Source: Actinomycetospora callitridis
GTDB taxonomy: Bacteria > Actinomycetota > Actinomycetes > Mycobacteriales > Pseudonocardiaceae
Assembly (NCBI RefSeq): GCF_028737265.1
Contig: NZ_JAQZAK010000010.1
Location: forward strand, 62,001-126,000
Length of the DNA stretch: 64,000 bases
Reading direction: 5' to 3'
Shown here: positions 26,937 to 36,748 of the stretch, in pieces
How positions within the stretch are numbered: position 1 is the stretch's first letter
Layout of the letters: each line of letters opens with the position of its first letter
The notes under the pieces: generated by a model
Databases searched by the model: none
The model's input: the letters and a program-made list of their open reading frames with translations, nothing else
Told to the model about the DNA's origin: nothing
Translations under genes and position numbers: made by a program

Positions 26937-28094
26937 GTGGTCACCCCCAGCGACACGGGTCGGACGCCGCTGCGCTCCGTCTCCCCGCGACCCCGCGTGC
27001 TCGTGCTCAGCGCCTCGATCGGCCAGGGTCACGACGGCGCCGCCCGCGAGCTCGTGCGGCGGCTCGACCGTCGCGGCGTCGCCGCCGACGTGCTCGACTG
27101 GACCGACCTGCTCCCGGTGTGGGGCCGTCGCGCGCTGCGGGACCTGTACGCGCCGACCGTGCATCGCACGCCGGCCCTGTTCGACCGCCTCTTCACCGAC
27201 CTCGAGCACCCGCGACGCCCGGCCAGCCTCGTCACACAGCGTCTGATCACGGTGGCCGAGCGGCCGGTGCTCGACGCGGCGCGCGGCGCCGACGCCGTCG
27301 TCACGACCTACCCGCTCGCCGGCCGGACCCTGGGCGGGCTGCGCGCCGACGGCCGGCTCGCGGTCCCGACGCTGACCTACCTCACCGACCCCGCCGCGCA
27401 CCGCCTCTGGTGCCACCCGGGGCTCGACGAGCACCTCACGGTCACCGAGGCGACCGCCGCCGACGGCGCGCGCTACGGCGTCGCCCTGCGCAGCGTCGGG
27501 CCGCTGTGCGCGCCGCGCTTCTCGCGTCCGATGCCCGTCACCACCCGAGCGCGGGTGCGGGACGAGCTCGGCGTGCCCGGCGACGCCCCCACCGCGCTCC
27601 TCGTGACCGGCTCGCTGGGCATGGGCGACGTGGAGGACACCGTCGACGCGCTGGGGCGCCATCCGCGGGCCTGGGCGGTCGTCGCCTGCGGGCGCAATGC
27701 CCGGCTGCGGGCGCGTCTGGCCGGGCGGGAGCGCGTCGTGACGCTCGGCTGGCGCGACGACGTCCCCGAGCTCATGACCGCCGCCGACCTGCTCGTGCAC
27801 AACGCGGGCGGGCTCTCGTGCACCGAGGCCCTGGTCGCGGGCCTGCCCGCCGTCACCTACCGGCCGATCCCCGGACACGGGCGCGCCAACGCCGCGGTGC
27901 TCGACGCGGCGGGGCTCGCGCCCTGGCTGCGCGAGCCCGACGAGCTCGTCGACGCCGTGGACCGTCACGGCGCGCGGCCCGCGCGCCGCCGCCCGCCGCG
28001 CCCGTGGTGGACCGAGGAGCGCGACGCGTCGGCCGTCGTCGCCCGGTACGCGGGTGCGCTCGCGCCGGACACGGAACTCGCAGCGGTGGGGTGA
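26937..28094 (+). CDS. Glycosyltransferase of the MGDG-synthase/MurG-like type
   Basis: A 385-residue GT-B glycosyltransferase. The N-terminal VLVLSASIGQGHDGAARELV is the diagnostic start of the monogalactosyldiacylglycerol-synthase family. The C-terminal sugar-nucleotide site includes LLVTGSLGMGDVEDT, VTLGWRDDVPELM and HNAGGLSCTEALVAGLP. It probably transfers a sugar from a nucleotide donor to a lipid acceptor at the membrane. GTG 26937 is the start. The next gene begins 7 bases after its stop, so the two are probably co-transcribed. Confidence 0.88.
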   Translation: MVTPSDTGRTPLRSVSPRPRVLVLSASIGQGHDGAARELVRRLDRRGVAADVLDWTDLLPVWGRRALRDLYAPTVHRTPALFDRLFTDLEHPRRPASLVTQRLITVAERPVLDAARGADAVVTTYPLAGRTLGGLRADGRLAVPTLTYLTDPAAHRLWCHPGLDEHLTVTEATAADGARYGVALRSVGPLCAPRFSRPMPVTTRARVRDELGVPGDAPTALLVTGSLGMGDVEDTVDALGRHPRAWAVVACGRNARLRARLAGRERVVTLGWRDDVPELMTAADLLVHNAGGLSCTEALVAGLPAVTYRPIPGHGRANAAVLDAAGLAPWLREPDELVDAVDRHGARPARRRPPRPWWTEERDASAVVARYAGALAPDTELAAVG

Positions 28095-28101
28095 GGACGG
28101 C

Positions 28102-28953
28102 GTGCCCGCCGAGGTCTTCGCCCTCGGCTCGGCCCTCGCGGCCGGGACGGCGGTGGTGGCCCAGCAGCGCGCGGCCCACGAGCTCGGCGGGGCCGACCAC
28201 CGGCTGCTCGGCCGCCCGTGGTGGCTCGCCGGCACCGGCGCCTCGGTCCTCGCGAGCCTGCTGCAGGCCGCCGCCCTGACCGACGGTGCCGTGGTCGTCG
28301 TCCAGGCGCTGGTCGCGACCGCGGTCGCGTGGACCGCGGTCGGCGAGGCCGTCCTCGAGCGCCGCCGGCCGTCGCGGGGCGTGGTGCTGGGCGTCGTGCT
28401 CGCCGTGACCGGCCCGCTGCTGGTCGTCGTCCTCCTCGGCACCACCGGGTCGGGCGCGACGACCGTCGACCTGGCCTCCCCCACCGTCCTCGCGACGCTC
28501 GCCGGTGCCGCCGTGCTCGTCGCCGCGGGTCTCGGGTGGGCGCGCCGAACTCCCGGCCCGCCCGGCGCCGTGGGCTTCGCCCTCGCCTGCGGGGTGGGCT
28601 ACGGGGTGGCGGCGTCGCTGCTGGCGGTGCTCGCCCGTGCCGTGGCCACCGACCGGGGAGCGGTCCTCGCCGATCCGCCGCTGGTGCTCGCGGCGATCCT
28701 GCTGGTGCTCGTCGGACCGGCGTCCTTCGTGCTCAGCCAGCGGGCACTCGCCCGCGCCCGGCGCGCCGGGCCCGTCGTCACCACGATCCTGCTCGCCGAC
28801 CCGCTGACCGCCACGGTCGTCGGTGTCGCGTGGTTCGGCGAGCGGATCGCCCTCGACGTCGCCTCCGCGGGCGGCCTCGTGCTCGCGGTCGGCCTCGCGG
28901 TGATCGGGGTCCGCCTGCTGGACCCGGCCCCGCACCCCGTGGCGGCTCGCTAG
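28102..28953 (+). CDS. DMT/EamA-family membrane transporter
   Basis: A 283-residue, very hydrophobic protein with about nine or ten membrane helices and EamA-like features: VVVQALVATAVAWTAVGEAVL in the first half and LADPLTATVVGVAWFGERI in the second. The frame opens upstream, but GTG 28102 follows a GAGGA site. The substrate is unknown; a NIPA-like cation carrier or a metabolite exporter are both possible. Its stop overlaps the dnaX stop by 4 bases on the other strand. It may export or flip the product of the adjacent glycosyltransferase, but that is only a guess from position. Confidence 0.82.
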   Translation: MPAEVFALGSALAAGTAVVAQQRAAHELGGADHRLLGRPWWLAGTGASVLASLLQAAALTDGAVVVVQALVATAVAWTAVGEAVLERRRPSRGVVLGVVLAVTGPLLVVVLLGTTGSGATTVDLASPTVLATLAGAAVLVAAGLGWARRTPGPPGAVGFALACGVGYGVAASLLAVLARAVATDRGAVLADPPLVLAAILLVLVGPASFVLSQRALARARRAGPVVTTILLADPLTATVVGVAWFGERIALDVASAGGLVLAVGLAVIGVRLLDPAPHPVAAR

Positions 28954-31076
28954 CGGCCGTCGACGCGCCGCGCGCCGAGCTGCGAGGTCAGCAGCTCCAT
29001 GGCCGCCTCCTCGGGGTCGACGCGCGCGCCGCCCGCGGTGCCGCCCGGGTCGGCGGCGGCCTCGGCGTACATGTCCTCCTCGGAGACCCTATCGGCGTGC
29101 TCGTCCGAACCATCCTCGGGCGGCTCCGGAGGGGGCGGGATGTCCGACGGCGGCGCGGGGCGCCGGGCCGGCGGGGCGTCGCCCGAGCCACCGCGGGCGG
29201 GAGCCTCGGCGGGAGGAGCGTCCGCCCGTGGCGGCTGCTCCGGGCGCTGGGGCCGCTCGGGACGCCGCGGCGGGTCGGGGCGCTGACGGGTCTGCTCCGG
29301 GCGTCCGCCGCCCCGTGCGCCGCCGCCACCGCCGCCGTCTCCCCCGCCTGTGCCGTGCACCGCCTGCACGGTCCACTGCCCCGAGAGCACGGCCCCGAGC
29401 GCCGCGGCGACGTGGTCGGCGCGGTTGGGCTGGGAGAGCTGGCGCGCGAGCGGGGGCGTCGGCATGCCGAGCGTGATCGTCGTGCCCTCGACCGCCGTCA
29501 CCGTCGCGTTCTGGAGCAGCGCGTGGGTGGGCTTGTTGCGCTCGCGGACCTGGGTCATCACCTCGGGCCAGACCCGGCGCAGTGCCGCGGCGTCGAGCGC
29601 CCCGGCGGCCGCCGGGGCGCGCTGGGGCTCCGGGGTCGGCTCGGGCTCGGGCGCCTGCCGGGGCTCCGGGGCCGCGGGGCGCTCGGAGGCCGCGGGACGC
29701 TCCTGGGCGGCCGGGCGCTGGGGCGCCGACTGCGGGCGCTCCCGCGGAGCGTCGCGCGGCGGCTCGTCGCGGGCCGCGACGGTGGCCGTCGGCCGGTCGG
29801 TGGGCGGGACGACGGTGGCGTCGAGCTCGCCGGCGCGCGGAGGAGCTTCCTCATCGGACCGCTGCGACGGCCGGCTGAAGCGGGAGGACGTGTCGTCGGA
29901 CGGGCCGGGCGCGCCCACGGCGAGGCGCCGCTCGACGCCCTCGAGGCGCTGGATCATCGCCGCGTCGGCCGACGAGGCGGCGGGCAGCAGCATGCGGGCG
30001 CAGACCAGCTCGAGCAGCAGCCGGGCGGCCGTCGCCCCGCGCATCTCGGTGAGCGCGGTGTGCACGAGCTCGGCGTGGCGGGCCAGTGCTGCGGGGCCGA
30101 GGCGCTGCGCCTGGTCGACCATCCGCTCCATCTCGTCGGCGGGGACGTCGACGAGACCGCGCTCCCCCGCGTCGGGGACGGCCTGGACGAGGATGAGGTC
30201 GCGCAGGCGCTGCAGCAGGTCGGCGGCGAAGCGCCGCGGGTCGTGCCCCGCCTCGACGAGCCGGTCGACCGCCCCGAACACGGCGGGCCCGTCGCCGGCC
30301 CCGAGCGCGTCGACGACGTCGTCGAGGATCGCGACGTCGGTGACCCCGAGCAGCCCCACCGCGTGGGCGTAGGTGACACCCTCCTCGCCGGCGCCGGCCA
30401 GCAGCTGGTCGAGCACCGAGAGGGAGTCGCGGGCGGACCCGCCGCCGGCGCGCACCACGAGCGGATAGACGGCCGGCTCGACCGTCACGCCCTCCTCGGT
30501 GCAGATGCGCTCGAGGAGCCCGCGCAGCGTGCTGGGCGGCAGCAGGCGGAACGGGTAGTGGTGGGTGCGCGAGCGGATGGTGGTGAGCACCTTGTCCGGC
30601 TCGGTGGTCGCGAAGATGAAGATCAGGTGCTCGGGCGGCTCCTCGACCACCTTGAGCAGCGCGTTGAACGCCGCCGTGGTGACCATGTGCGCCTCGTCGA
30701 TGATGAAGACGCGGTAGCGGGAGCTCACCGGCGCGAAGTGGGCGCGGTCGCGCAGCTCGCGGGCGTCGTCGACGCCGTTGTGGCTCGCGGCGTCCATCTC
30801 GGTGACGTCGAGCGAGCCGGGGCCGTTCGGGGCGAGCGCGATGCAGGACTCGCAGACGCCACACGGGTCGGGCGTCGGACCCTGCTCGCAGTTCAGCGAG
30901 CGGGCGAGGATGCGCGCGCTGGACGTCTTGCCGCAGCCCCGCGGCCCGGAGAAGAGGTAGGCGTGGTTGATCCGGCCGGCGGCCAGCGCCGTGCGCAGCG
31001 GATCGGTGACGTGCTCCTGACCGACCACCTCGGCGAACGTCGCCGGCCGGTACCTGCGGTAGAGCGCCAGAGCCAC
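28950..31076 (-). CDS. dnaX: DNA polymerase III subunit gamma/tau
   Basis: A 708-residue DnaX. The AAA+ clamp-loader domain starts ALYRRYRPATFAEVVGQ, with the Walker A GPRGCGKTSSAR near residue 42, the zinc cysteines CGVCESC and Walker B VFIIDEAHM. Domain III and a long Pro/Ala/Arg-rich tau tail follow (about residues 390-490 and 600-680), around a conserved block ALRRVWPEVMTQVRERN. GTG 31076 is chosen: it has no ribosome site but a TAGCCT -10 box 8 bases upstream, so it is probably leaderless. No slippery A-run for a gamma frameshift is apparent. Confidence 0.95.
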   Translation of the reverse strand: MALALYRRYRPATFAEVVGQEHVTDPLRTALAAGRINHAYLFSGPRGCGKTSSARILARSLNCEQGPTPDPCGVCESCIALAPNGPGSLDVTEMDAASHNGVDDARELRDRAHFAPVSSRYRVFIIDEAHMVTTAAFNALLKVVEEPPEHLIFIFATTEPDKVLTTIRSRTHHYPFRLLPPSTLRGLLERICTEEGVTVEPAVYPLVVRAGGGSARDSLSVLDQLLAGAGEEGVTYAHAVGLLGVTDVAILDDVVDALGAGDGPAVFGAVDRLVEAGHDPRRFAADLLQRLRDLILVQAVPDAGERGLVDVPADEMERMVDQAQRLGPAALARHAELVHTALTEMRGATAARLLLELVCARMLLPAASSADAAMIQRLEGVERRLAVGAPGPSDDTSSRFSRPSQRSDEEAPPRAGELDATVVPPTDRPTATVAARDEPPRDAPRERPQSAPQRPAAQERPAASERPAAPEPRQAPEPEPTPEPQRAPAAAGALDAAALRRVWPEVMTQVRERNKPTHALLQNATVTAVEGTTITLGMPTPPLARQLSQPNRADHVAAALGAVLSGQWTVQAVHGTGGGDGGGGGGARGGGRPEQTRQRPDPPRRPERPQRPEQPPRADAPPAEAPARGGSGDAPPARRPAPPSDIPPPPEPPEDGSDEHADRVSEEDMYAEAAADPGGTAGGARVDPEEAAMELLTSQLGARRVDGR

Positions 31077-31084
31077 GAGCCCGA

Positions 31085-31090
31085 GGCTAC
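31085..31090 (-). promoter_or_regulatory. -10 box for leaderless dnaX
   Basis: TAGCCT on the minus strand fits TANNNT and leaves 8 bases to the GTG start, so the transcript would begin at or beside the start codon. Confidence 0.5.
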
Positions 31091-31126
31091 GCGGGCCCCC
31101 CGACGTCGCCGGAGGGGAGATGAAGG

Positions 31127-31212
31127 GGACCCCGCGCACCCGCCAGAGCCCGCTGACCCTTGCTGCCTTCCGGCCCTGGGGGAGTTCACAGGATGGACGC
31201 CGCGCGGGGTCC
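31127..31212 (-). ncRNA. ffs: Signal recognition particle RNA (4.5S type)
   Basis: On the minus strand GGACCCCGCG and CGCGGGGTCC close a long hairpin. Its tip holds the conserved SRP core GGGCCGGAAGGCAGCAAGGG with the GGAA tetraloop, and the symmetric CAGCAAGGGT/AGGGC internal loop. It binds Ffh and directs membrane proteins to the translocon. In M. tuberculosis the ffs gene also lies near dnaX and a tRNA-Ser. The true ends may extend a few bases past the closing stem. Confidence 0.9.
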
Positions 31213-31288
31213 GTGGCCCAGTGTAACGAAGCCGGTCGATCCGCACGCGAGGCCCGCCCCGACCCCCTCGGCGCCTCCCGCCGGGCTG

Positions 31289-31294
31289 TATCGT
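31289..31294 (+). promoter_or_regulatory. Candidate -10 box for tRNA-Ser
   Basis: TATCGT ends 7 bases before the mature 5' end of tRNA-Ser at 31302, so the transcript may start almost at the mature end. No -35 box is obvious. Confidence 0.4.
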
Positions 31295-31301
31295 CCCGGG
31301 C

Positions 31302-31387
31302 GGAGGATTGGCCGAGCGGCCTAAGGCGCACGATTGGAAATCGTGTAGGGCTCAACACCCTCACGGGTTCAAATCCCGTATCCTCCG
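31302..31387 (+). tRNA. tRNA-Ser (anticodon GGA)
   Basis: An 86-base class II tRNA. The acceptor GGAGGAT pairs with ATCCTCC, discriminator G at 31387. The anticodon stem encloses loop TTGGAAA, giving anticodon GGA for UCC/UCU codons. A long variable arm (TAGGGCTCAACACCCT) and the T-arm CGGGTTCAAATCCCG follow. CCA is not encoded. Confidence 0.95.
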
Positions 31388-31407
31388 CACCCGCTGACCA
31401 GCGGCGA

Positions 31408-31438
31408 CGCCGGCCGGACCCTCGTGGCCCGGCCGGCG
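31408..31438 (+). terminator. Terminator after tRNA-Ser
   Basis: A perfect 10-bp stem CGCCGGCCGG/CCGGCCGGCG with an 11-base loop, followed by TTCGTGCG. It lies between tRNA-Ser and the stop of the repeat-rich protein on the other strand, so it may serve both. Confidence 0.55.
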
Positions 31439-31500
31439 TTCGTGCGTCCGGTCCGCGCTGCGGTGCCGCCCCGGCGGTCGGCCGGGACGGCACCGCCGGA

Positions 31501-32628
<1,128 letters not shown>

Positions 32629-32856
32629 GCGCCTCCCCATCGTCGTGCCGGATGCCGTCCCGGGTGCTCGAGACGTCAGGAACGCTCCCTGGTGCCCGAC
32701 GGCCTCGATCGACACGCGGATCACGCGGGGATCGGGCCGGAGTCAGGCCGATCGGCGCAGCGACGCCCACCGGCCGCGCGGGCGCCCGACGCCGACCGCC
32801 CGGCATCCGTCCGGCCCCGGCCCCGCCCGACCGCGTCGTCGACGGCTGATGACACG

Positions 32857-33678
32857 GTGTCGGGCGTGCGCGGACTGCTGATCGCCCTGGTCGTGATCGT
32901 CGCCGTGCTGGTCGGTATCGACTTCGCGGCCCGGTGGGTCGCCGAGGACCGCGTGGGGGTGGCCCTGCAGAGCTCGCTGGCCCTGCCGCAGTCGCCGGAC
33001 GTCGAGATCCGCGGCTTCCCGTTCCTCACCCAGGCCCTCGACGGGACCTACGACGACGTCGGGCTCTCGGCGCCGGGCATCCGCTACGGCGAGCTGCGCG
33101 ACCTCACACTGACCGCGGACCTCTCCGGGGTGTCCCTGCCGCTGGAGAACCTGGTGAACGGGCAGGTCCGCGAGATCCCCGCCCGGCAGGTCACCGCGGC
33201 GGCGCGGGTCAACCCCACCGACCTCGCCCGGCTGCTCGACGTCGGCGACCTGACCATCGAGCCGCTGACCGAGGCCGACCTCGAGCGCCTGCGCTCCGAG
33301 GCCGAGGCCGACGACTCCGGCGCCTCGGGCAGCAGCGAGGCGCTGGCCGACGTGGACCCGGCGTCGTCGGTGCGCCTCACGTCGTCGACGACCGTGCAGG
33401 GCCAGCAGGTGCAGGTCGCGGTCATCGCGTCGTTCCGGCTCTCCGGCGGGCGCATCACCCTCTCGGCCCGCGACATCCGCGCCGAGGGCGGCGAGGGCGC
33501 GGCCGGACAGGTCGCGGCGAGCGCCCTGCGAGCGCGGCTGTCGGGCTTCTCCACCAGCGTCGACCCCGGCGAGCTCCCGTTCTCCATCTCCGCGACGGAG
33601 CTGCGCGCCGAGGACGGCGTCCTGGTGGTCTCGGGGACCGCGCGGGACGTCGACCTCCTGGCCCGTCCGGGGTCCTGA
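32857..33678 (+). CDS. DUF2993 (LmeA-like) phospholipid-binding protein
   Basis: A 273-residue protein with one N-terminal signal anchor (LLIALVVIVAVLVGIDFAA, residues about 7-25) and a DUF2993 domain outside the membrane: VEIRGFPFLTQALDGTYDDV is its typical entry, and VSGTARDVDL closes it. LmeA of mycobacteria binds phospholipid and affects lipomannan elongation in the periplasm. Two in-frame GTG codons (32857, 32866) are possible starts; neither has a strong ribosome site. Confidence 0.85.
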   Translation: MSGVRGLLIALVVIVAVLVGIDFAARWVAEDRVGVALQSSLALPQSPDVEIRGFPFLTQALDGTYDDVGLSAPGIRYGELRDLTLTADLSGVSLPLENLVNGQVREIPARQVTAAARVNPTDLARLLDVGDLTIEPLTEADLERLRSEAEADDSGASGSSEALADVDPASSVRLTSSTTVQGQQVQVAVIASFRLSGGRITLSARDIRAEGGEGAAGQVAASALRARLSGFSTSVDPGELPFSISATELRAEDGVLVVSGTARDVDLLARPGS

Positions 33679-33691
33679 CACAGTGAGCCCC

Positions 33692-34693
33692 ATGCAGGAC
33701 ATCCGCTGGGGCATCGCGGGACCCGGCCGCATCGCCGCGAAGGTCGCCCAGGACCTGGCCCTGGTCGAGGGTGCGCCCCTCGTCGCGGTCGGCTCCCGCT
33801 CGGAGGAACGCGCCCGGGTCTTCGCCGACGACCACGGCGGTGCCGACGTGCGCGCGCACGGCAGCTACCGCGCCCTCGTCGACGACCCGGAGGTCGACGT
33901 CGTCTACCTCGCGACGCCGCACCCCCAGCACGCCGCGCTCGCGGTGGCGTGCCTCGAGGCCGGCAAGGCCGTCCTGGTCGAGAAGACGTTCACGGCCACG
34001 CTGGCCGGGGCCTGGCGGGTGGTCGACACCGCACGCACCCAGGGCGTGTTCGCGATGGAGGCGATGTGGACCCGCTTCCAGCCCGCCGTGGTGCGGATGC
34101 GTGAACTGATCGCGCAGGGCGAGATCGGCGAGCCCCGGTCGGTGCAGGCCGACCTCGGCACGGTGCGCGACGTCGACCCGACCGACCGCCTCTTCTCCCT
34201 CGAGCTGGGCGGGGGCGCGCTGCTCGACCTGGGCGTCTACCCCGTGTCGTTCGCCCAGATGGTGCTGGGCACGCCGGACCGCGTCCACGCCGTCGCGTCC
34301 CGGGAGACCACCGGCGTCGACGCCGACGGCGCGATGCTGCTGTCCTGGGAGGACGGGCGCTACGCGACGCTGCAGACGTCGTTCCACAGCCCGTCCCCCG
34401 GGCAGGCGCGGGTCTTCGGCACCACGGGCTGGATCGACGTCCTCCCCCGCTTCCACCACCCGACGACGATCGTCCTGCACCACGACACGAACGACCCGGG
34501 CGAGCGGATCGAGCTGCCCGCCACCGGCTCCGGGCTCTACCACGAGCTCGTCGAGGTCACCGAGTGCCTGCGCTCCGGCGCCACCGAGAGCACGGTGATG
34601 CCGCTGGACGACACGCTCGCCGTGCAGGGCGTCCTCGCCGAGGCGGGAGACCAGCTCGGCCTCGTCTTCCGCGAGGACGACACGGCGGTGTGA
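33692..34693 (+). CDS. Gfo/Idh/MocA-family oxidoreductase
   Basis: A 333-residue NAD(P)-dependent oxidoreductase. The Rossmann entry is WGIAGPGRIAAKVAQDL, the EKP-type catalytic lysine is in VLVEKTFTA near residue 93, and the typical second domain has LGGGALLDLGVYPVSFA. The family acts on sugars, inositols or trans-dihydrodiols. ATG 33692 is taken as start; GTG 33683 would add 3 residues. It is followed by a ROK regulator with its own promoter, so the two may concern the same sugar. Confidence 0.9.
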   Translation: MQDIRWGIAGPGRIAAKVAQDLALVEGAPLVAVGSRSEERARVFADDHGGADVRAHGSYRALVDDPEVDVVYLATPHPQHAALAVACLEAGKAVLVEKTFTATLAGAWRVVDTARTQGVFAMEAMWTRFQPAVVRMRELIAQGEIGEPRSVQADLGTVRDVDPTDRLFSLELGGGALLDLGVYPVSFAQMVLGTPDRVHAVASRETTGVDADGAMLLSWEDGRYATLQTSFHSPSPGQARVFGTTGWIDVLPRFHHPTTIVLHHDTNDPGERIELPATGSGLYHELVEVTECLRSGATESTVMPLDDTLAVQGVLAEAGDQLGLVFREDDTAV

Positions 34694-34701
34694 CCAGCGC
34701 C

Positions 34702-34707
34702 TACCCT
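34702..34707 (+). promoter_or_regulatory. Candidate -10 box for the ROK regulator
   Basis: TACCCT lies 25 bases upstream of ATG 34732, and AGGAGG (34722-34727) is placed between them, so a short leader with a good ribosome site would result. Confidence 0.4.
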
Positions 34708-34731
34708 GCACGCCTACGCCCAGGAGGTGGC

Positions 34732-35844
34732 ATGGACGAGCCGGATCCGGCGGCGCGGGCGACGTCGCCGCACAGCGGACTGCGCCGGGCCACCACCGAG
34801 CGCGCGATCCTCGACTGCCTCGCCGCCGAGGACGGCCCGCTCACCCGTGCCGAGCTGGCCCGCCGCACCGCGATCTCCCCACCGGCCATCAGCGAGGCCG
34901 TGCGGCGCATGGAGTCCGACGCGGTGCTCGTCGCCGTCGGTCCGCGCTCCGGGGTCCCCGGCGCTGTCGCCACGCTCTACGACCTGGCCCCGGGCACGGG
35001 CGTCGTCGTCGCCGTCGAGATCAACCGCACGGTCGTGCGCAGCGCGGTCGGTGACCTCACCGGCCGCACGCTGGAACGGTCCGACCACGACCCGCCCGAG
35101 GACGGGCACGTCGTCGCGGCGCGCCTGCACGAGGTCCTCGACACGCTCGCCCAGCGCTGGCTCGGGCACGGACGCCCGGTGCGGGCCGTCGCGGTGTCGA
35201 TCGCCAACCCCGTCGACCCGGCCACCGGGCGGGTCGTCGAGCTGCGGGAGTCCGCCTTCCCCGCGGGCGTGGTGAGCACCGAGGACGTCCGCGGCGTCGA
35301 CCCCTCGATGATCGTGCTCGACAACGACGTCAACTTCGCGGCGCTCGCCGAGCGCGACCACGGGGCCGCGTCCGGGACGTCCACGTTCGCCTACCTCTAC
35401 GTCGGCGAGCGGCACAGCGTCGGCATGGGGCTCGTCCTCGACGGCGTGCTCGTCCGCGGCGCGCGGGGGCTCGCGGGGGAGATCGGCTACCTGCCGCTCG
35501 GCGAGGGCACGGGCCGCTTCCGCTTCGGGGAGCAGATCGCGGCGCAGGGACTGCGGGCGACCGCGGACACCCTCGACGCCGAGGTGCTCGCGCAGGCCGG
35601 GCGCACGCTCGGGGAGGCCGCCGTCGCCGTGTGCGCAACCGTCGACCCCGCGCTGGTCGTGCTCGGCGGGCCGGTCGGCCTCCTGCCGGGCCTGCTCGCG
35701 CACGTCGAGGCCACGGTCGCGGAGCTCGCTCCGCGCGAGGTGCCGGTGACCGCAGGCGCGCTCGGCGAGACCGCGCCGCTGTGGGGCGCGCTGGCCGAGG
35801 CCCGCCGTCTCGCGTGGGAGAACCTGGTCTCCGCGCGGGGTTGA
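34732..35844 (+). CDS. ROK-family transcriptional regulator
   Basis: A 370-residue NagC/XylR-type protein. The N-terminal winged helix (about residues 15-75, LTRAELARRTAISPPAISEAV in part) is followed by a sugar-kinase-like domain with VVAVEINRTVVRSAVGDL, VLDNDVNFAALAE and GLAGEIGYLPLGEG. The zinc motif of the family (GH...CxCGxxGCxE) is absent: the His is Tyr and no cysteine cluster follows. It probably senses a sugar by binding rather than phosphorylating it. AGGAGG lies 4 bases before ATG 34732. Confidence 0.9.
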   Translation: MDEPDPAARATSPHSGLRRATTERAILDCLAAEDGPLTRAELARRTAISPPAISEAVRRMESDAVLVAVGPRSGVPGAVATLYDLAPGTGVVVAVEINRTVVRSAVGDLTGRTLERSDHDPPEDGHVVAARLHEVLDTLAQRWLGHGRPVRAVAVSIANPVDPATGRVVELRESAFPAGVVSTEDVRGVDPSMIVLDNDVNFAALAERDHGAASGTSTFAYLYVGERHSVGMGLVLDGVLVRGARGLAGEIGYLPLGEGTGRFRFGEQIAAQGLRATADTLDAEVLAQAGRTLGEAAVAVCATVDPALVVLGGPVGLLPGLLAHVEATVAELAPREVPVTAGALGETAPLWGALAEARRLAWENLVSARG

Positions 35845-35851
35845 CGCCGGG

Positions 35852-36748
35852 TCATCCCAGCAGCCAGCCCGCCGCCTCCTCGAGCACCGCGCGCTCCGCC
35901 GCGTGGTCGTGCCCGACCGTCGTCGCGTCGCGGTGGGTGTCGAGCAGGACGTGTGTCGCCCCGAGGTCCCGCAGCTCGTCGAGGTCGGCGCGGATCTGGT
36001 CCGGACGGCCCTCGCCGGCGAGGCGGTCGGCGTCCGGCCTGCGCTCGTCGGAGGGGTGCAGCACGATCCGCGGGGCGAGCGCGGGCACCGGCCGGCCGGC
36101 CTCGTCCGCGGCGCGGCGCAGCGCCGGCAGTCCCTCGGTCCGCAGCCAGCCCGCGGGCACGCGCAGGGGGTGCCAGGCCTGGCCCCACCGGACGGCGCGC
36201 CGGCGGGCGGCGTCGCCGTTGCCGCCGATCCACAGCGGCGGGTGCGGCCGGCGGTGCGGGCGTGGGCGGGTGTCGACGTCGGTGAAGGCGACGTGGCGCC
36301 CGGCGAAGCTCACGAGGTCGTCGCTCCACAGGGCGAGCAGCGCGTCGAGGTACTCGTCGGTGATCTCCCCGCGACGCCCCGGGTCGATGCCGAGCGCCGC
36401 GAACTCCGAGCGTGCCCACCCGACGCCGACGCCGACGATCAGCCGCCCGTCGCTGAGCTGGTCGAGTCCCGCGAGGCTGCGGGCCGTCTGCAACGGGTCC
36501 CGGTACGGCACCACCAGGACGGTGGTGCCCAGCTCGACGCGCCGGGTGACGCCCGCGAGGTAGCCCAGCAGCGTCAGGGGCTCCCAGAACGGGCCCGGGT
36601 AGGCGGCGGTGACGTCCGGGGTCGCGGCGACGTGGTCGCCGACCATGAGGAAGTCGAACCCGGCGTCCTCCACCAGGGCGGCCCACGCGCGCAGCGAGTC
36701 GACCGTCGCGGCGGGGCCGAAGTTGGGAACGGTGACGCCGATCCTCAT
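35852..36748 (-). CDS. LLM-class F420-dependent oxidoreductase
   Basis: A 298-residue luciferase-like TIM barrel. It starts MRIGVTVPNFGPAATVD and has DAGFDFLMVGDHVA, RVELGTTVLVVPYRDP, LSDGRLIVGVGVGWARSEF and WIGGNGDAARRRAVRWGQAWHP (in parts), all typical of F420-dependent family members in actinobacteria. The substrate is unknown. ATG 36748 overlaps the stop of the upstream Gfo/Idh gene (ATGA), so the two enzymes are made together. Confidence 0.9.
   Translation of the reverse strand: MRIGVTVPNFGPAATVDSLRAWAALVEDAGFDFLMVGDHVAATPDVTAAYPGPFWEPLTLLGYLAGVTRRVELGTTVLVVPYRDPLQTARSLAGLDQLSDGRLIVGVGVGWARSEFAALGIDPGRRGEITDEYLDALLALWSDDLVSFAGRHVAFTDVDTRPRPHRRPHPPLWIGGNGDAARRRAVRWGQAWHPLRVPAGWLRTEGLPALRRAADEAGRPVPALAPRIVLHPSDERRPDADRLAGEGRPDQIRADLDELRDLGATHVLLDTHRDATTVGHDHAAERAVLEEAAGWLLG

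Noticed and set aside
28218-31226. A 1002-codon plus-strand open frame across the transporter and dnaX
   Set aside because: It spans two real genes in the wrong frame or strand and gives low-complexity Arg/Gly/Ala sequence. The DnaX motifs on the minus strand are unambiguous.
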